DNA from: Psychromonas sp. Urea-02u-13
Lineage (GTDB): Bacteria; Pseudomonadota; Gammaproteobacteria; Enterobacterales; Psychromonadaceae
DNA length: 32,895 nt
Direction of reading: 5' to 3'
Assembly (NCBI RefSeq): GCF_002835995.1
Contig: NZ_PJBZ01000082.1
Span: 1-32,895 of the forward strand
Part shown: one piece after another, positions 1-7,985 of the stretch
How positions within the stretch are numbered: position 1 is the first letter of the stretch
Layout: each line of letters starts with the position of its first letter
The notes under the pieces: generated by a model
Told to the model about the DNA's origin: nothing
Seen by the model: only the letters and a program-made list of their open reading frames with translations
Database searches by the model: none
Made by a program: the position numbers and the translations under genes

Positions 1-260
1 TCAAGCAAACCGAAGTGACAGTTATAGAGAGGCAATTATTTCAGGTCTATCTCTAATATCGGCTTGAAAAGCTGAGTAGGACAAGAAGTGTGATCTAAAA
101 CGGTTCGTAATCTTGCCCTTGCAATAAACGTGATCTAGAACGGTTCGTAATATTGCCATTGGGCCACGCTTTTCGGAAAGGCGAAAGTTATACCAAGCCA
201 TTGATAAAAAAGAATTGTAGATGAATATCTACTAGACTTAATAAGTAAAGGGAAAAAATA
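1..260. other. 5' edge, no supported gene
   Basis: No complete gene is visible. Two short open frames run in from the left edge and stop at 67 and 56; either could be the last codons of an upstream gene, but neither tail is recognisable. The stretch holds a 28-bp direct repeat (listed separately) and a 6-bp inverted repeat at 217-232 (GTAGAT, 4-nt loop, ATCTAC) just before the first gene. A TTGATA at 201-206 could be a -35 box, but no good -10 follows at proper spacing. I see no JUMPstart/ops element. Confidence 0.5.
90..157 (+). repeat. 28-bp imperfect direct repeat, period 40 bp
   Basis: Positions 90-117 and 130-157 carry the same 28-mer with two differences. The core is GTGATCTA, then AACGGTTCGTAAT, then TTGCC. 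Copies start exactly 40 bp apart. The function is unknown; it lies about 100 bp upstream of the first gene, so a regulatory or mobile-remnant origin are both possible. Confidence 0.7.
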
Positions 261-659
261 ATGGATATTAAATTTATACAGTTTCAAAGTCATGGTGATG
301 AACGTGGTTCATTAGTTTCACTAGAAGATAATAAAAATATCCCGTTTACTATCAAACGCGTTTATTACCTTTTTAATACTCAAGAAAAAGTCCGCCGTGG
401 TTTTCATGCGCACAAAGAACTAAAACAATTAGCTGTTGTGTTAAAAGGCTCATGCCGATTTATGCTGGATGATGGTAAAGAAAAAATAGAACTATTACTG
501 GATAACCCTGAGCAAGGTTTATATATAGAGTCATTTGTATGGCGAGAAATGTACGATTTTTCAGATGATTGTGTTTTGATGGTGCTAGCTGATTCCTATT
601 ATGATGAATCAGATTATATTCGTGATTATCAAGAATTTAAAGAATTGGTTAGTGCATGA
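261..659 (+). CDS. fdtA: dTDP-4-oxo-6-deoxyglucose 3,4-ketoisomerase (FdtA/QdtA family)
   Basis: This 132-residue single-domain cupin of the WxcM/FdtA/QdtA family isomerises dTDP-4-keto-6-deoxyglucose to the 3-keto sugar in the cytoplasm. The family hallmark GFHAH is present, with the two catalytic/binding histidines at H49 and H51, preceded by the YYLFNT strand and an Arg-rich turn (KVRRG). Length is normal for the family. The ATG is preceded by a purine-rich stretch (AAAGGGAAAAAA). The stop overlaps the next ATG (ATGA), so it is translationally coupled to the acetyltransferase, and the aminotransferase follows. FdtA (galacto product, Fuc3N) and QdtA (gluco product, Qui3N) cannot be separated by eye, so the symbol is provisional. 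Confidence 0.85.
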   Translation: MDIKFIQFQSHGDERGSLVSLEDNKNIPFTIKRVYYLFNTQEKVRRGFHAHKELKQLAVVLKGSCRFMLDDGKEKIELLLDNPEQGLYIESFVWREMYDFSDDCVLMVLADSYYDESDYIRDYQEFKELVSA

Positions 660-1195
660 AAGCAAAAAAAGAAGGAAGGACGATACGATTAAGACTTGTC
701 CAAAGAGAAGATGCTGAATTCATTTATTCTCTAAGAATTAATGATGAATATAATAAATACTTATCATCGATGCTTGGGACTTCAAAAGATCAAGCTATGT
801 GGATAGATAGCTATAAAATGAGAGAAACAGAAGGTCTTGAATATTATTTCATTATTGAGCGACTAGATAATAATATACGTATTGGTACTGTTAGACTGTA
901 TGATTTCATTGGGAATAAAGAATCATTCTGTTGGGGTAGCTGGATACTGAACCGAGATAAAACAAGAAGTTCTGCCATCGAAAGTGCGATATTAGTATAT
1001 GAGTTTGCATTTAAAGAACTCAACTTTCATGGTTGTCATTTTGATGTCAGAAAAAAAAATACTAATGTGATTAAATTCCATAGAAAGTTTGGTGCAGAAT
1101 TAATTAGCGAAACTGATTTGGATTTATATTTTCAACTTTCTCCTGTATCTTATGATGATTTTTTTGCAAAAAATAAAAAATTTATAGAGAACTAA
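656..1195 (+). CDS. GNAT-family N-acetyltransferase, probably acetylating the 3-amino sugar
   Basis: This 179-residue protein has a GNAT (Acetyltransf_3-like) layout: an N-terminal strand ([19 protein letters not shown]), central beta strands ([15 protein letters not shown]) and a late segment where family members bind acetyl-CoA ([11 protein letters not shown]), then [13 protein letters not shown] typical of the C-terminal helix. It lies between the ketoisomerase and the aminotransferase with a 4-nt overlap upstream and one base to the next start. Its likely job is N-acetylation of dTDP-3-amino-3,6-dideoxyhexose. The classical Fuc3N/Qui3N acetyltransferases (FdtC/QdtC) are left-handed beta-helix proteins, so this would be a non-homologous replacement. 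Substrate is inferred from position only. Confidence 0.7.
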   Translation: MKAKKEGRTIRLRLVQREDAEFIYSLRINDEYNKYLSSMLGTSKDQAMWIDSYKMRETEGLEYYFIIERLDNNIRIGTVRLYDFIGNKESFCWGSWILNRDKTRSSAIESAILVYEFAFKELNFHGCHFDVRKKNTNVIKFHRKFGAELISETDLDLYFQLSPVSYDDFFAKNKKFIEN

Positions 1196-1196
1196 A

Positions 1197-2309
1197 ATGA
1201 TCCCGTTTCTAGATTTAAAAAAAATTAATGCACAGTATCAAACTGAATTAAAAGAAGCTTGCGCACGCGTAATTGATTCTGGCTGGTATGTGTTAGGTAA
1301 TGAAGTTGCTGAATTTGAAAAAGAGTTCGCTACTTATTGTGAGACAAAACATTGCTTGGGTGTCGCTAACGGCTTGGATGCATTAGTGCTGATACTGCGT
1401 GCTTATATTGAATTAGGCGTGATGAAAAAAGGGGATGAAGTAATTGTTCCTTCGAATACCTATATCGCTTCTATTTTAGCTATTTCAGAAAATGGTTTAA
1501 CACCGGTTTTAGTTGAGCCAGATATCAACACCTTCAACTTAGATCCAAAACTAATCGAACAGGCTATTTCCGCTAAAACCAAAGCGATTTTAACGGTACA
1601 CCTGTATGGTCAGGTTACAGATATGGATGGGATAAATTCAATTGCCCAAAAGCGTAATTTGAAAGTTATTGAAGATTGTGCTCAAGCTCATGGTGCTTTG
1701 TATACTAATACCGAAGGTCAAAGCCGGAGAGTTGGTTGTTTGGGGGATGCTGCAGGCTTTAGTTTTTACCCGGGTAAAAACTTAGGCGCATTAGGTGATG
1801 GTGGTGCTATCACAACCAATGATACTGAATTAGCTAATACGGTTGCAGCATTGCGCAACTATGGATCCCATGAAAAATATAAAAACCAATATAAAGGTAT
1901 GAATAGCCGTTTAGATGAAATTCAAGCTGCCATGTTGCGTGTTAAATTGCATTATTTAGATAACGAAATTACAGCGAGGCAAGCTGTTGCAAAGGCTTAT
2001 TTACAGGGTATTAATAACCCATTAATTGAGTTACCCGTTGTTGAAGACGTAAATGCCCATGTTTGGCATCTATTTGTCATTAAAACCAGCCAACGTGAAA
2101 AGTTAGCAAGCTATCTAATGGCTAATTGTGTGCAGTCATTAGTCCATTATCCAATTCCACCTCATCAACAAAGTGCTTATAAAGAATGGGAAAACGAGTC
2201 GTTTCCTATTTCAGAACATATACATGAGCAAGTATTGAGTATTCCTATTAGTTCGATTATAAGTAAAGATGAAGTTGAATCAATTATCCAATTAATTAAC
2301 AATTACTGA
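1197..2309 (+). CDS. fdtB: PLP-dependent sugar 3-aminotransferase (DegT/DnrJ/EryC1/StrS; FdtB/QdtB-like)
   Basis: This 370-residue DegT-family aminotransferase converts a 3-keto-6-deoxy dTDP-sugar to the 3-amino sugar with PLP and probably glutamate. The PLP Schiff-base lysine is K194 in [17 protein letters not shown]. The cofactor-binding E159-D160 lies in [11 protein letters not shown], and the N-terminal IPFLDLKK and [14 protein letters not shown] motifs are classic. Length is full. The adjacent ketoisomerase supports the 3-amino assignment over a 4-aminotransferase. Whether the product is Fuc3N or Qui3N depends on the ketoisomerase. The gene is 16 bases upstream of the glutamine-kinase-like gene. 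Confidence 0.87.
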   Translation: MIPFLDLKKINAQYQTELKEACARVIDSGWYVLGNEVAEFEKEFATYCETKHCLGVANGLDALVLILRAYIELGVMKKGDEVIVPSNTYIASILAISENGLTPVLVEPDINTFNLDPKLIEQAISAKTKAILTVHLYGQVTDMDGINSIAQKRNLKVIEDCAQAHGALYTNTEGQSRRVGCLGDAAGFSFYPGKNLGALGDGGAITTNDTELANTVAALRNYGSHEKYKNQYKGMNSRLDEIQAAMLRVKLHYLDNEITARQAVAKAYLQGINNPLIELPVVEDVNAHVWHLFVIKTSQREKLASYLMANCVQSLVHYPIPPHQQSAYKEWENESFPISEHIHEQVLSIPISSIISKDEVESIIQLINNY

Positions 2310-2325
2310 AAAGCAAGAGAGAACT

Positions 2326-5301
2326 ATGCAACTTTTTTTACTTGGTGCAGGCCGTCCTGCAATTGGAAAAAAACCATCGGCATTAAAGTCTATTGCACAA
2401 AATACAAAAGCAATGGATTGGCAGCTTCATGGATTTGAATCAGTCGTTAATGATAAAAATATTCATTTTCTTGGTGGGTACCATGTTGATGAAATAAAAG
2501 TTAATTATCCGCATTTAAATATTTCCATCATACCGGGCTGGGAAAATAAAACCGTTCTTCAAACTTTACTCAGCGCTCCATTTTCTAATCATCCCGTTTT
2601 AGTTACATATTCGGATACCATTTTTAGAAATGAAGTTATTAACAAAATTGCGAAGATAGATGCTGATGTCGTATTCGGGGTGGATTATAACTGGAGGCAC
2701 CGTTTTAATTCTCGTTCAGAAAGCGATATAGAATCCGCAGAAGTTTTAACTATTGAAGGTGAGGAAGTTGAGTTCACTGGATTAGTAAAATTTAGTTCTG
2801 TAGCCGCGCTTTTAATTTCCAAATTAAATGAAAAAGATATCGGAAATAACTTAATAGATCTTATTTGTTATTTACAGAATAAAGGGTTAACAGTCGAACA
2901 CCATAATGTTGGCAACGATTGGGCTGAGTTCAATTCCCAAGATGATATCGCACGCTTTATTTTAGGCACTAAAGCTGAAACGTTAGCGCGACTTGAGCCA
3001 GTTGTTAGTAAAAGTCACATAGGTAGGCAGGTTAGTTTTACTACTTCGGAATGGAATGATAATGCTCAGGGTATTGTTGAATCAATCGCTATAGAATTTG
3101 CAAATCAAAAACTGGTGGTTCGCAGCAGTTCAAAAGGTGAAGATAACTGGTTCTCTTCAAATGCGGGGGGATTTGAAAGCTTATTAAACATTAATGCAAA
3201 TAACCCTGGTGATATGCAGAATGCAATTGTAACTGTAATTGAATCTTACGGCGCTAAAGAAAACGGAGAAGATCAGGTTCTTATTCAGGAATTTCTGAGT
3301 AGTGTTAAGCTTTCGGGGGTTATTTTTACTTGTGGTTTAGAATCTGGATCACCATATTATCGATTTAACTTTGATGATAAAACCTCGTCAACGGAATCAG
3401 TTACTGCCGGAACTCATTCCGATTTACGAACGGTTATTGTAAATAGATTTAAGCCCGATAACCTTTGTCGTGTTGCCCCTGAATTAATACCTGTAATGGA
3501 AGCAGTGCAAGAGCTCGAACTATTATTAGGTTATGACAAATTAGACATTGAATTTGCTATTGATGAACAAAATGTTGTTCATATATTTCAAGTCCGCCCT
3601 GTTACCGTTAGTCATATTGGTTTAGAGGTTGATATTGAAGAGTTGGAATCAAGCTTAAAGGATTCATTAATTCGATTTAAAACTCAACAATTACCATCAT
3701 CATTAATATACGGTGATAAGTGTATATTTGCGAATATGCCCGATTGGAATCCAGCTGAAATTATTGGCACACGACCTAAGCCTCTTGCATTTAGTCTTTA
3801 CCGACAATTAATTACAAACGATATATGGGCACAGCAGCGTGCAGAATTTGGCTATCGCGATGTTCGACCTTACCCGTTAATCGTTTCTTTTTCAGGGCAA
3901 CCTTATGTTGATGCGAGAGCGAGTCTAAATTCATTTATTCCCAAATCACTGCGCGAAGATTGTGCTGAAAGAATAGTAAAAGCCTATATTAATATACTTG
4001 CTGATAACCCCCAATTTCATGATAAAATTGAGTTTGATATTGCATTTACTATTTGGGTGCCTGATTTCAAAAATGAAGCCTCTAAGCGTCTCATTCCTTA
4101 TGGTGTAGAACAAGAAGACATACAAGAATTAGAGGGGGCTTTAAAATCGATAACGTGTAATGCGCTTGTTCGACTCTCCACTGATATCGCTTCGATTAAT
4201 AAATTATCTGGTTTCAATCAAGGTAGCGAAAAAAATGAAATAGTAACGTTAGATAAACTGTATAACCTACTTTATGATTGTAAGCGTTACGGCACTCTCG
4301 CTTTTTCGCATGCGGCAAGAGCTGGATTTGTAGCAGCAACATTTTTAAAATCGTTAGTTTCAACTAACGTGTTATCAGATAGCCGTAGATTAGAGTTTTT
4401 AAAGAGCTTCGATACAGTTGCAGGTGTATTTGAAAAGGATAAGCAGAAGTATGCTTGCGGTGATTTATCATTTGAAAGTCTTGTAAAAAAATATGGGCAT
4501 TTACGGCCGGGCACATATGAAATCACAACCAACGCATATTGGGAGAATCCGGAACGTTATATCCTCTCTAATATTGATAGCGATATCTCGATTAGTGAAC
4601 ATGAATTCATATTTTCTAATCAAGAAATAAATGGCATTAAAGCCATTTTATCAGAGCTTGGTTCAGATATAACGTATATTCAATTCATCAATTATCTTAA
4701 AGAAGCAACTCAAGCGCGTGAGTTTGTTAAATTTGAATTCACTCGTAATTTAAGTCAATCATTAGATCTGTGTGTTTTATTGGGAGGTGAATTAGGCATA
4801 AGCCGAGACGATTTATCTTATTTAGAGTTCAATGATTTAGAGCAGTTAAAATTGAATGTTTTCTCAATTGATATGATTAAAGCTTTAATCAAATCAAGAA
4901 AGCAAAAGTATAATATTACATGTTCTATTGAGTTACCGCCGTTAATTAAAAATGAACATGATTTTTATTGTTTTGAACGTTTTGCTTCTCAGCCTAATTT
5001 TGTAACTATAGAAAGGGTTGAAGGGAAGATTAAACGATTAGACAATGAAAGCTTAAACGATCTGAGTGGTGTTATTGTGATGATTCCACAGGCTGATCCT
5101 GGTTATGATTGGTTATTTGGCAATGATATTGCCGGCCTTATAACTCAATATGGTGGTGCCAATTCGCACATGGCCATTAGGGCTGCTGAGATTGGCTTAC
5201 CTGCTGCAATCGGTGTAGGTGAGAAGCTGTATGAAAAAATAGCCACGATGAGTAGAGTTGAACTCGATTGTGCCAATCAAACACTCAGAGAAGTGCAATG
5301 A
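2326..5301 (+). CDS. L-glutamine kinase-like protein (Cj1418 family) with extra N-terminal nucleotidyltransferase-like domain
   Basis: This 991-residue multidomain protein is proposed to phosphorylate the amide nitrogen of L-glutamine, the first step of phosphoramidate synthesis characterised for C. jejuni Cj1418. Residues 1-215 resemble a sugar-phosphate nucleotidyltransferase (LGAGRPAIGKK, YSDTIF with D97, DWAEFNS), but the signature lysine and the second metal Asp (N203) are lost. Residues about 225-430 are a PEP-synthase/PPDK-type ATP-grasp domain (VVRSSSKGEDN at 264-274; LDIEFAID...HIFQVRP at 406-425). The C-terminus is a swivelling phosphohistidine domain with GGANSHMAIRAAEIGLPA, catalytic His 948. 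The start follows an AGAGAG ribosome site, and the stop overlaps the next ATG. A true PEP synthase is unlikely: the architecture differs and the two following genes complete the phosphoramidate pathway. Glutamine as substrate is inferred. Confidence 0.78.
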   Translation: MQLFLLGAGRPAIGKKPSALKSIAQNTKAMDWQLHGFESVVNDKNIHFLGGYHVDEIKVNYPHLNISIIPGWENKTVLQTLLSAPFSNHPVLVTYSDTIFRNEVINKIAKIDADVVFGVDYNWRHRFNSRSESDIESAEVLTIEGEEVEFTGLVKFSSVAALLISKLNEKDIGNNLIDLICYLQNKGLTVEHHNVGNDWAEFNSQDDIARFILGTKAETLARLEPVVSKSHIGRQVSFTTSEWNDNAQGIVESIAIEFANQKLVVRSSSKGEDNWFSSNAGGFESLLNINANNPGDMQNAIVTVIESYGAKENGEDQVLIQEFLSSVKLSGVIFTCGLESGSPYYRFNFDDKTSSTESVTAGTHSDLRTVIVNRFKPDNLCRVAPELIPVMEAVQELELLLGYDKLDIEFAIDEQNVVHIFQVRPVTVSHIGLEVDIEELESSLKDSLIRFKTQQLPSSLIYGDKCIFANMPDWNPAEIIGTRPKPLAFSLYRQLITNDIWAQQRAEFGYRDVRPYPLIVSFSGQPYVDARASLNSFIPKSLREDCAERIVKAYINILADNPQFHDKIEFDIAFTIWVPDFKNEASKRLIPYGVEQEDIQELEGALKSITCNALVRLSTDIASINKLSGFNQGSEKNEIVTLDKLYNLLYDCKRYGTLAFSHAARAGFVAATFLKSLVSTNVLSDSRRLEFLKSFDTVAGVFEKDKQKYACGDLSFESLVKKYGHLRPGTYEITTNAYWENPERYILSNIDSDISISEHEFIFSNQEINGIKAILSELGSDITYIQFINYLKEATQAREFVKFEFTRNLSQSLDLCVLLGGELGISRDDLSYLEFNDLEQLKLNVFSIDMIKALIKSRKQKYNITCSIELPPLIKNEHDFYCFERFASQPNFVTIERVEGKIKRLDNESLNDLSGVIVMIPQADPGYDWLFGNDIAGLITQYGGANSHMAIRAAEIGLPAAIGVGEKLYEKIATMSRVELDCANQTLREVQ

Positions 5302-5927
5302 AGCTAATAGGCATTACACAGCGAGTTGATAACATAGTACATTATTCAGAACGCCGAGATTGTTTGGATCAAAAATGGTCCGCTTTTTTTTATGAATTAG
5401 ATTATATCGTTGTGCCACTACCGAATCTGCCAAAGGATAAGGCCTTAATGCTTTTAGGCAAGTTGCATTTGGATGCAATTTTATTGAGTGGTGGAAATTC
5501 TCTTTGTGAATTAAACCCCTTAGCCACAGATATTGCACCAGAAAGAGACGAATTTGAAAATGCAGTGGTAACTTATGCGCTAGGTAAAAAATTACCTATT
5601 ATAGGTGTTTGTCGAGGCATGCAATTTATTAATATCTTTATGGGAGGGGCCTTATCCCCTATTGCGGAGCATATTGCCACTAGGCATCCTATCAAGTCTG
5701 CCAATAACCGAAAGAAATTTGAACGAATAGTTAATAGTTACCATGCTTGGGGAATAAAAGCGGGTGAATTAGCTTCAACTTTGCAACCATTAGCATTTGA
5801 TGTTGATGGTTGCATTGAATCATTTGAGTCTACAACATCAAAAGTGCTTGGTTTGATGTGGCATCCAGAGCGAGAGAAAGAATTTAATGAGTATGATATT
5901 CAATTAATAGGACAATTTTTAAAATGA
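5298..5927 (+). CDS. class I glutamine amidotransferase-like hydrolase (gamma-glutamyl-CDP-amidate hydrolase, Cj1417-like)
   Basis: This 209-residue peptidase-C26-type protein carries the full triad: nucleophile C105 in IGVCRGMQF, H189 in MWHPE and E191. In C. jejuni, Cj1417 cleaves gamma-glutamyl-CDP-amidate to glutamate and cytidine diphosphoramidate; the same role is proposed here. I place the start at 5298, where ATG overlaps the previous TGA and the protein begins MKLIGITQR, rather than at an upstream in-frame codon inside the kinase gene. The stop overlaps the next ATG, so kinase, hydrolase and cytidylyltransferase are coupled. A general gamma-glutamyl-GABA-type hydrolase is possible from sequence alone; gene order argues against it. 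Confidence 0.8.
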   Translation: MKLIGITQRVDNIVHYSERRDCLDQKWSAFFYELDYIVVPLPNLPKDKALMLLGKLHLDAILLSGGNSLCELNPLATDIAPERDEFENAVVTYALGKKLPIIGVCRGMQFINIFMGGALSPIAEHIATRHPIKSANNRKKFERIVNSYHAWGIKAGELASTLQPLAFDVDGCIESFESTTSKVLGLMWHPEREKEFNEYDIQLIGQFLK

Positions 5928-6703
5928 CAAAAGTACTAATTTTAGCTGCGGGGCAGGGAACTCGCCTTCGCCCAATAACAAATGATAAGCCTAAATGTTT
6001 AGTTCCGTTGCTTGGGAAATCTTTATTGCAAAGACAAACAGATGTATTAAAAAGTACTGGTTTAACAAATATTCATATAGCAACTGGATACAGAGCAGAC
6101 CAAATTGAAAAGCTTGGTTATGCAACCTCTTTTAATCCTTTATACGATAAAACTAATATGGTTGAATCTTTATTTTCTGCCCTAGAATTTATTGAAGGTG
6201 AAGAAGATTTGATCATTGCATATGGCGATATTGTTTATCAAAAAAACAATCTTGACAAAGTCTTAGCATCAAATGATGAAATCGCATTAATGATAGATAG
6301 AGAGTGGAAAGCTTTTTGGTCTTTGCGTCTTGAAAACCCATTAGATGATGCCGAAACACTAAAATTAAATGATCAAGGTTTTGTTACTGAGCTTGGGAAA
6401 AAAACAGAATCGTATGATGATGTTCAAGGTCAGTACACTGGCTTGATTAAAATTCGAGGAGATAAAGTCAATGACTTTATTAATTTCTATAATTCAATTG
6501 ATAGAACGCTAAATTTTGATGGGCAAGATTTTAATAATATGTATATGACTAGTTTTTTGCAAATGATGATAGATTCTGGATGGAAGGCTAAAGGCGTACT
6601 AGTTAATAATGGTTGGTTGGAAATTGATACTGTTGAAGATTTGAATGTCTATGAAACAATGCACAAAAATGGAAAATTATCACCATTCTATATGGTTGAT
6701 TAG
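5924..6703 (+). CDS. CTP:phosphoglutamine cytidylyltransferase-like nucleotidyltransferase (Cj1416-like)
   Basis: This 259-residue single-domain nucleotidyltransferase has an intact signature LAAGQGTRLRP (8-17), KPKCLVPL (22-29), the metal Asp D102 in AYGDIVY and a second metal Asp D235 in WLEIDT. The DREW segment (125-128) and the late GWLEIDT motif are typical of the phosphocholine/phosphoglutamine cytidylyltransferase branch. It is proposed to condense CTP with glutamine phosphate to gamma-glutamyl-CDP-amidate, the substrate of the hydrolase encoded just upstream. The order kinase, hydrolase, cytidylyltransferase is the same as C. jejuni cj1418-cj1417-cj1416. A choline-phosphate cytidylyltransferase (LicC-like) is the main alternative, but no licA/licD partners are present. 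Confidence 0.8.
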   Translation: MTKVLILAAGQGTRLRPITNDKPKCLVPLLGKSLLQRQTDVLKSTGLTNIHIATGYRADQIEKLGYATSFNPLYDKTNMVESLFSALEFIEGEEDLIIAYGDIVYQKNNLDKVLASNDEIALMIDREWKAFWSLRLENPLDDAETLKLNDQGFVTELGKKTESYDDVQGQYTGLIKIRGDKVNDFINFYNSIDRTLNFDGQDFNNMYMTSFLQMMIDSGWKAKGVLVNNGWLEIDTVEDLNVYETMHKNGKLSPFYMVD

Positions 6704-6704
6704 T

Positions 6705-7985
6705 ATGGTTAAAAACTTATTAAAAAGTATTCCAATGATGAGAGTGCTTGTCAATAAATTACGACGTTTTATAAAGTTTATTAATATTAATTTTTATATT
6801 GCTGTTGCTGGTTTTTTTCATTTTTTTGAACTTAAGAGGGTTCGAAAGAAACTATTTAATGGAAAGAAAATTGATGTTATTTTTCTAGTTATGGAAAAAA
6901 GTGTTTGGAAAACTGATCTTATCTTTCAAGGAATGGAAAAAGACAGTAGGTACAACCCTTGCATAGTTGTAATTCCAAGGATAAATGCTACAAATATTTT
7001 AGAAAATGCTGAAAATACGTATAAGTATTTTAAAGAAAAAGGGTACAAAACACGAATTTCTTACTCCAATGGTAATTGGCAAAAATTAGAGTCAATAAGT
7101 AATATAGATATAGTTTTTTTTAGTAATCCTCACCAAATATCTTTACCTCAGTATTTGATTTCTTCGTTATACAAGAAGCTGAGTTGTTATGTTCCGTATT
7201 TTGAACAAATTGACACAAACTATGAAGGGCACTTTAACGGGGTAACTGAAAATTTATGTTGGAAAGTGTTTCAAATTAATGATATCCATAAAAATATTGC
7301 TTTGAAATACGCTTTTAATCGAGGGCGAAATATAGATGTTGTGGGTTATCCCGCAACTGAACCTCTTTATAATTCGACTAAAATAAAATTTACCCCTTGG
7401 AAAGAAAATTCATTAAAAAAAATTATTATTGCACCGCACCACAGTATTGCAAATAGCAGTCCATTGGCTAACGCTACTTTTTTAGAAACAGCAGAAACGT
7501 TACAAACTCTACCAGCATTATTTAAGCATTCGGTTTGTTTTGCATTTAAGCCACATCCGATGTTAAAAGAAAAACTGTACAAACATCCTGATTGGGGAGT
7601 GAATAAAACCGATCTGTATTGGCATTTTTGGTCTACTCAAGAAAATACACAATTTGAGGATGCCGATTATATAGATCTTTTTAAAACTTCAGATGCAATG
7701 ATTCATGATTGTTCTTCTTTTATTATTGAATATTTGTATGTAAAGAAACCCTGTTTATATTTAAATTCTAATATTAGAAATGGATTAAATGAATATGGGA
7801 AAATAGGCTATGACGCCATAACCAAAGCTAAAAATAATGAAGACATCATTGAGTTTGTTAAATCGGTAGTGGATGAAACTGCAACTCCTCCACAATATTC
7901 AAGCGAAGTTAACTTAATCCCCAGAGAATCACCGACCAAAAAAATAATGACAATATTAAACGCGGAGATAGAGTGTGGAAAATAA
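6705..7985 (+). CDS. CDP-glycerol glycerophosphotransferase (TagB/TagF)-family protein; candidate phosphoramidate transferase
   Basis: This 426-residue protein ends in a GT-B-like domain of the TagB/TagF family: a nucleotide-site His pair in IIIAPHHSIANSS, FKPHPMLK (family R/K-PHP) and SDAMIHDCSSFIIEYL (family SD-x-x-I-x-D-x-S-S), followed by KPCLYL. TagF enzymes attack the beta-phosphate of a CDP-alcohol and release CMP. Directly downstream of the CDP-amidate genes, it is a reasonable candidate to move phosphoramidate to the glycan. That function is inference; glycerol-phosphate or other CDP donors remain possible, though no CDP-glycerol synthase is seen. The start is taken at 6705, one base after the previous stop, because upstream in-frame codons lie inside the cytidylyltransferase gene. 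The N-terminus is basic and weakly hydrophobic (INFYIAVAGFFHFF), suggesting membrane association. Confidence 0.72.
   Translation: MVKNLLKSIPMMRVLVNKLRRFIKFININFYIAVAGFFHFFELKRVRKKLFNGKKIDVIFLVMEKSVWKTDLIFQGMEKDSRYNPCIVVIPRINATNILENAENTYKYFKEKGYKTRISYSNGNWQKLESISNIDIVFFSNPHQISLPQYLISSLYKKLSCYVPYFEQIDTNYEGHFNGVTENLCWKVFQINDIHKNIALKYAFNRGRNIDVVGYPATEPLYNSTKIKFTPWKENSLKKIIIAPHHSIANSSPLANATFLETAETLQTLPALFKHSVCFAFKPHPMLKEKLYKHPDWGVNKTDLYWHFWSTQENTQFEDADYIDLFKTSDAMIHDCSSFIIEYLYVKKPCLYLNSNIRNGLNEYGKIGYDAITKAKNNEDIIEFVKSVVDETATPPQYSSEVNLIPRESPTKKIMTILNAEIECGK

Noticed and set aside
2-67. Possible C-terminal end of an upstream gene
   Set aside because: Two different frames stay open from the edge (stops at 67 and 56) and neither tail is long enough or familiar enough to support a call.
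4287-4532. Minus-strand open frame within the kinase gene
   Set aside because: It lies wholly inside a well-supported plus-strand gene and its translation shows no family features.
2326-5301. Phosphoenolpyruvate synthase or pyruvate phosphate dikinase
   Set aside because: The ATP-grasp and phosphohistidine domains are shared, but the extra N-terminal domain, the absence of a PEP-synthase C-terminal barrel and the two following genes point to the glutamine-kinase branch.
5924-6703. Phosphocholine cytidylyltransferase (LicC)
   Set aside because: The fold is the same, but there is no choline kinase or LicD-type transferase nearby, and it is coupled to the kinase and hydrolase of the phosphoramidate pathway.
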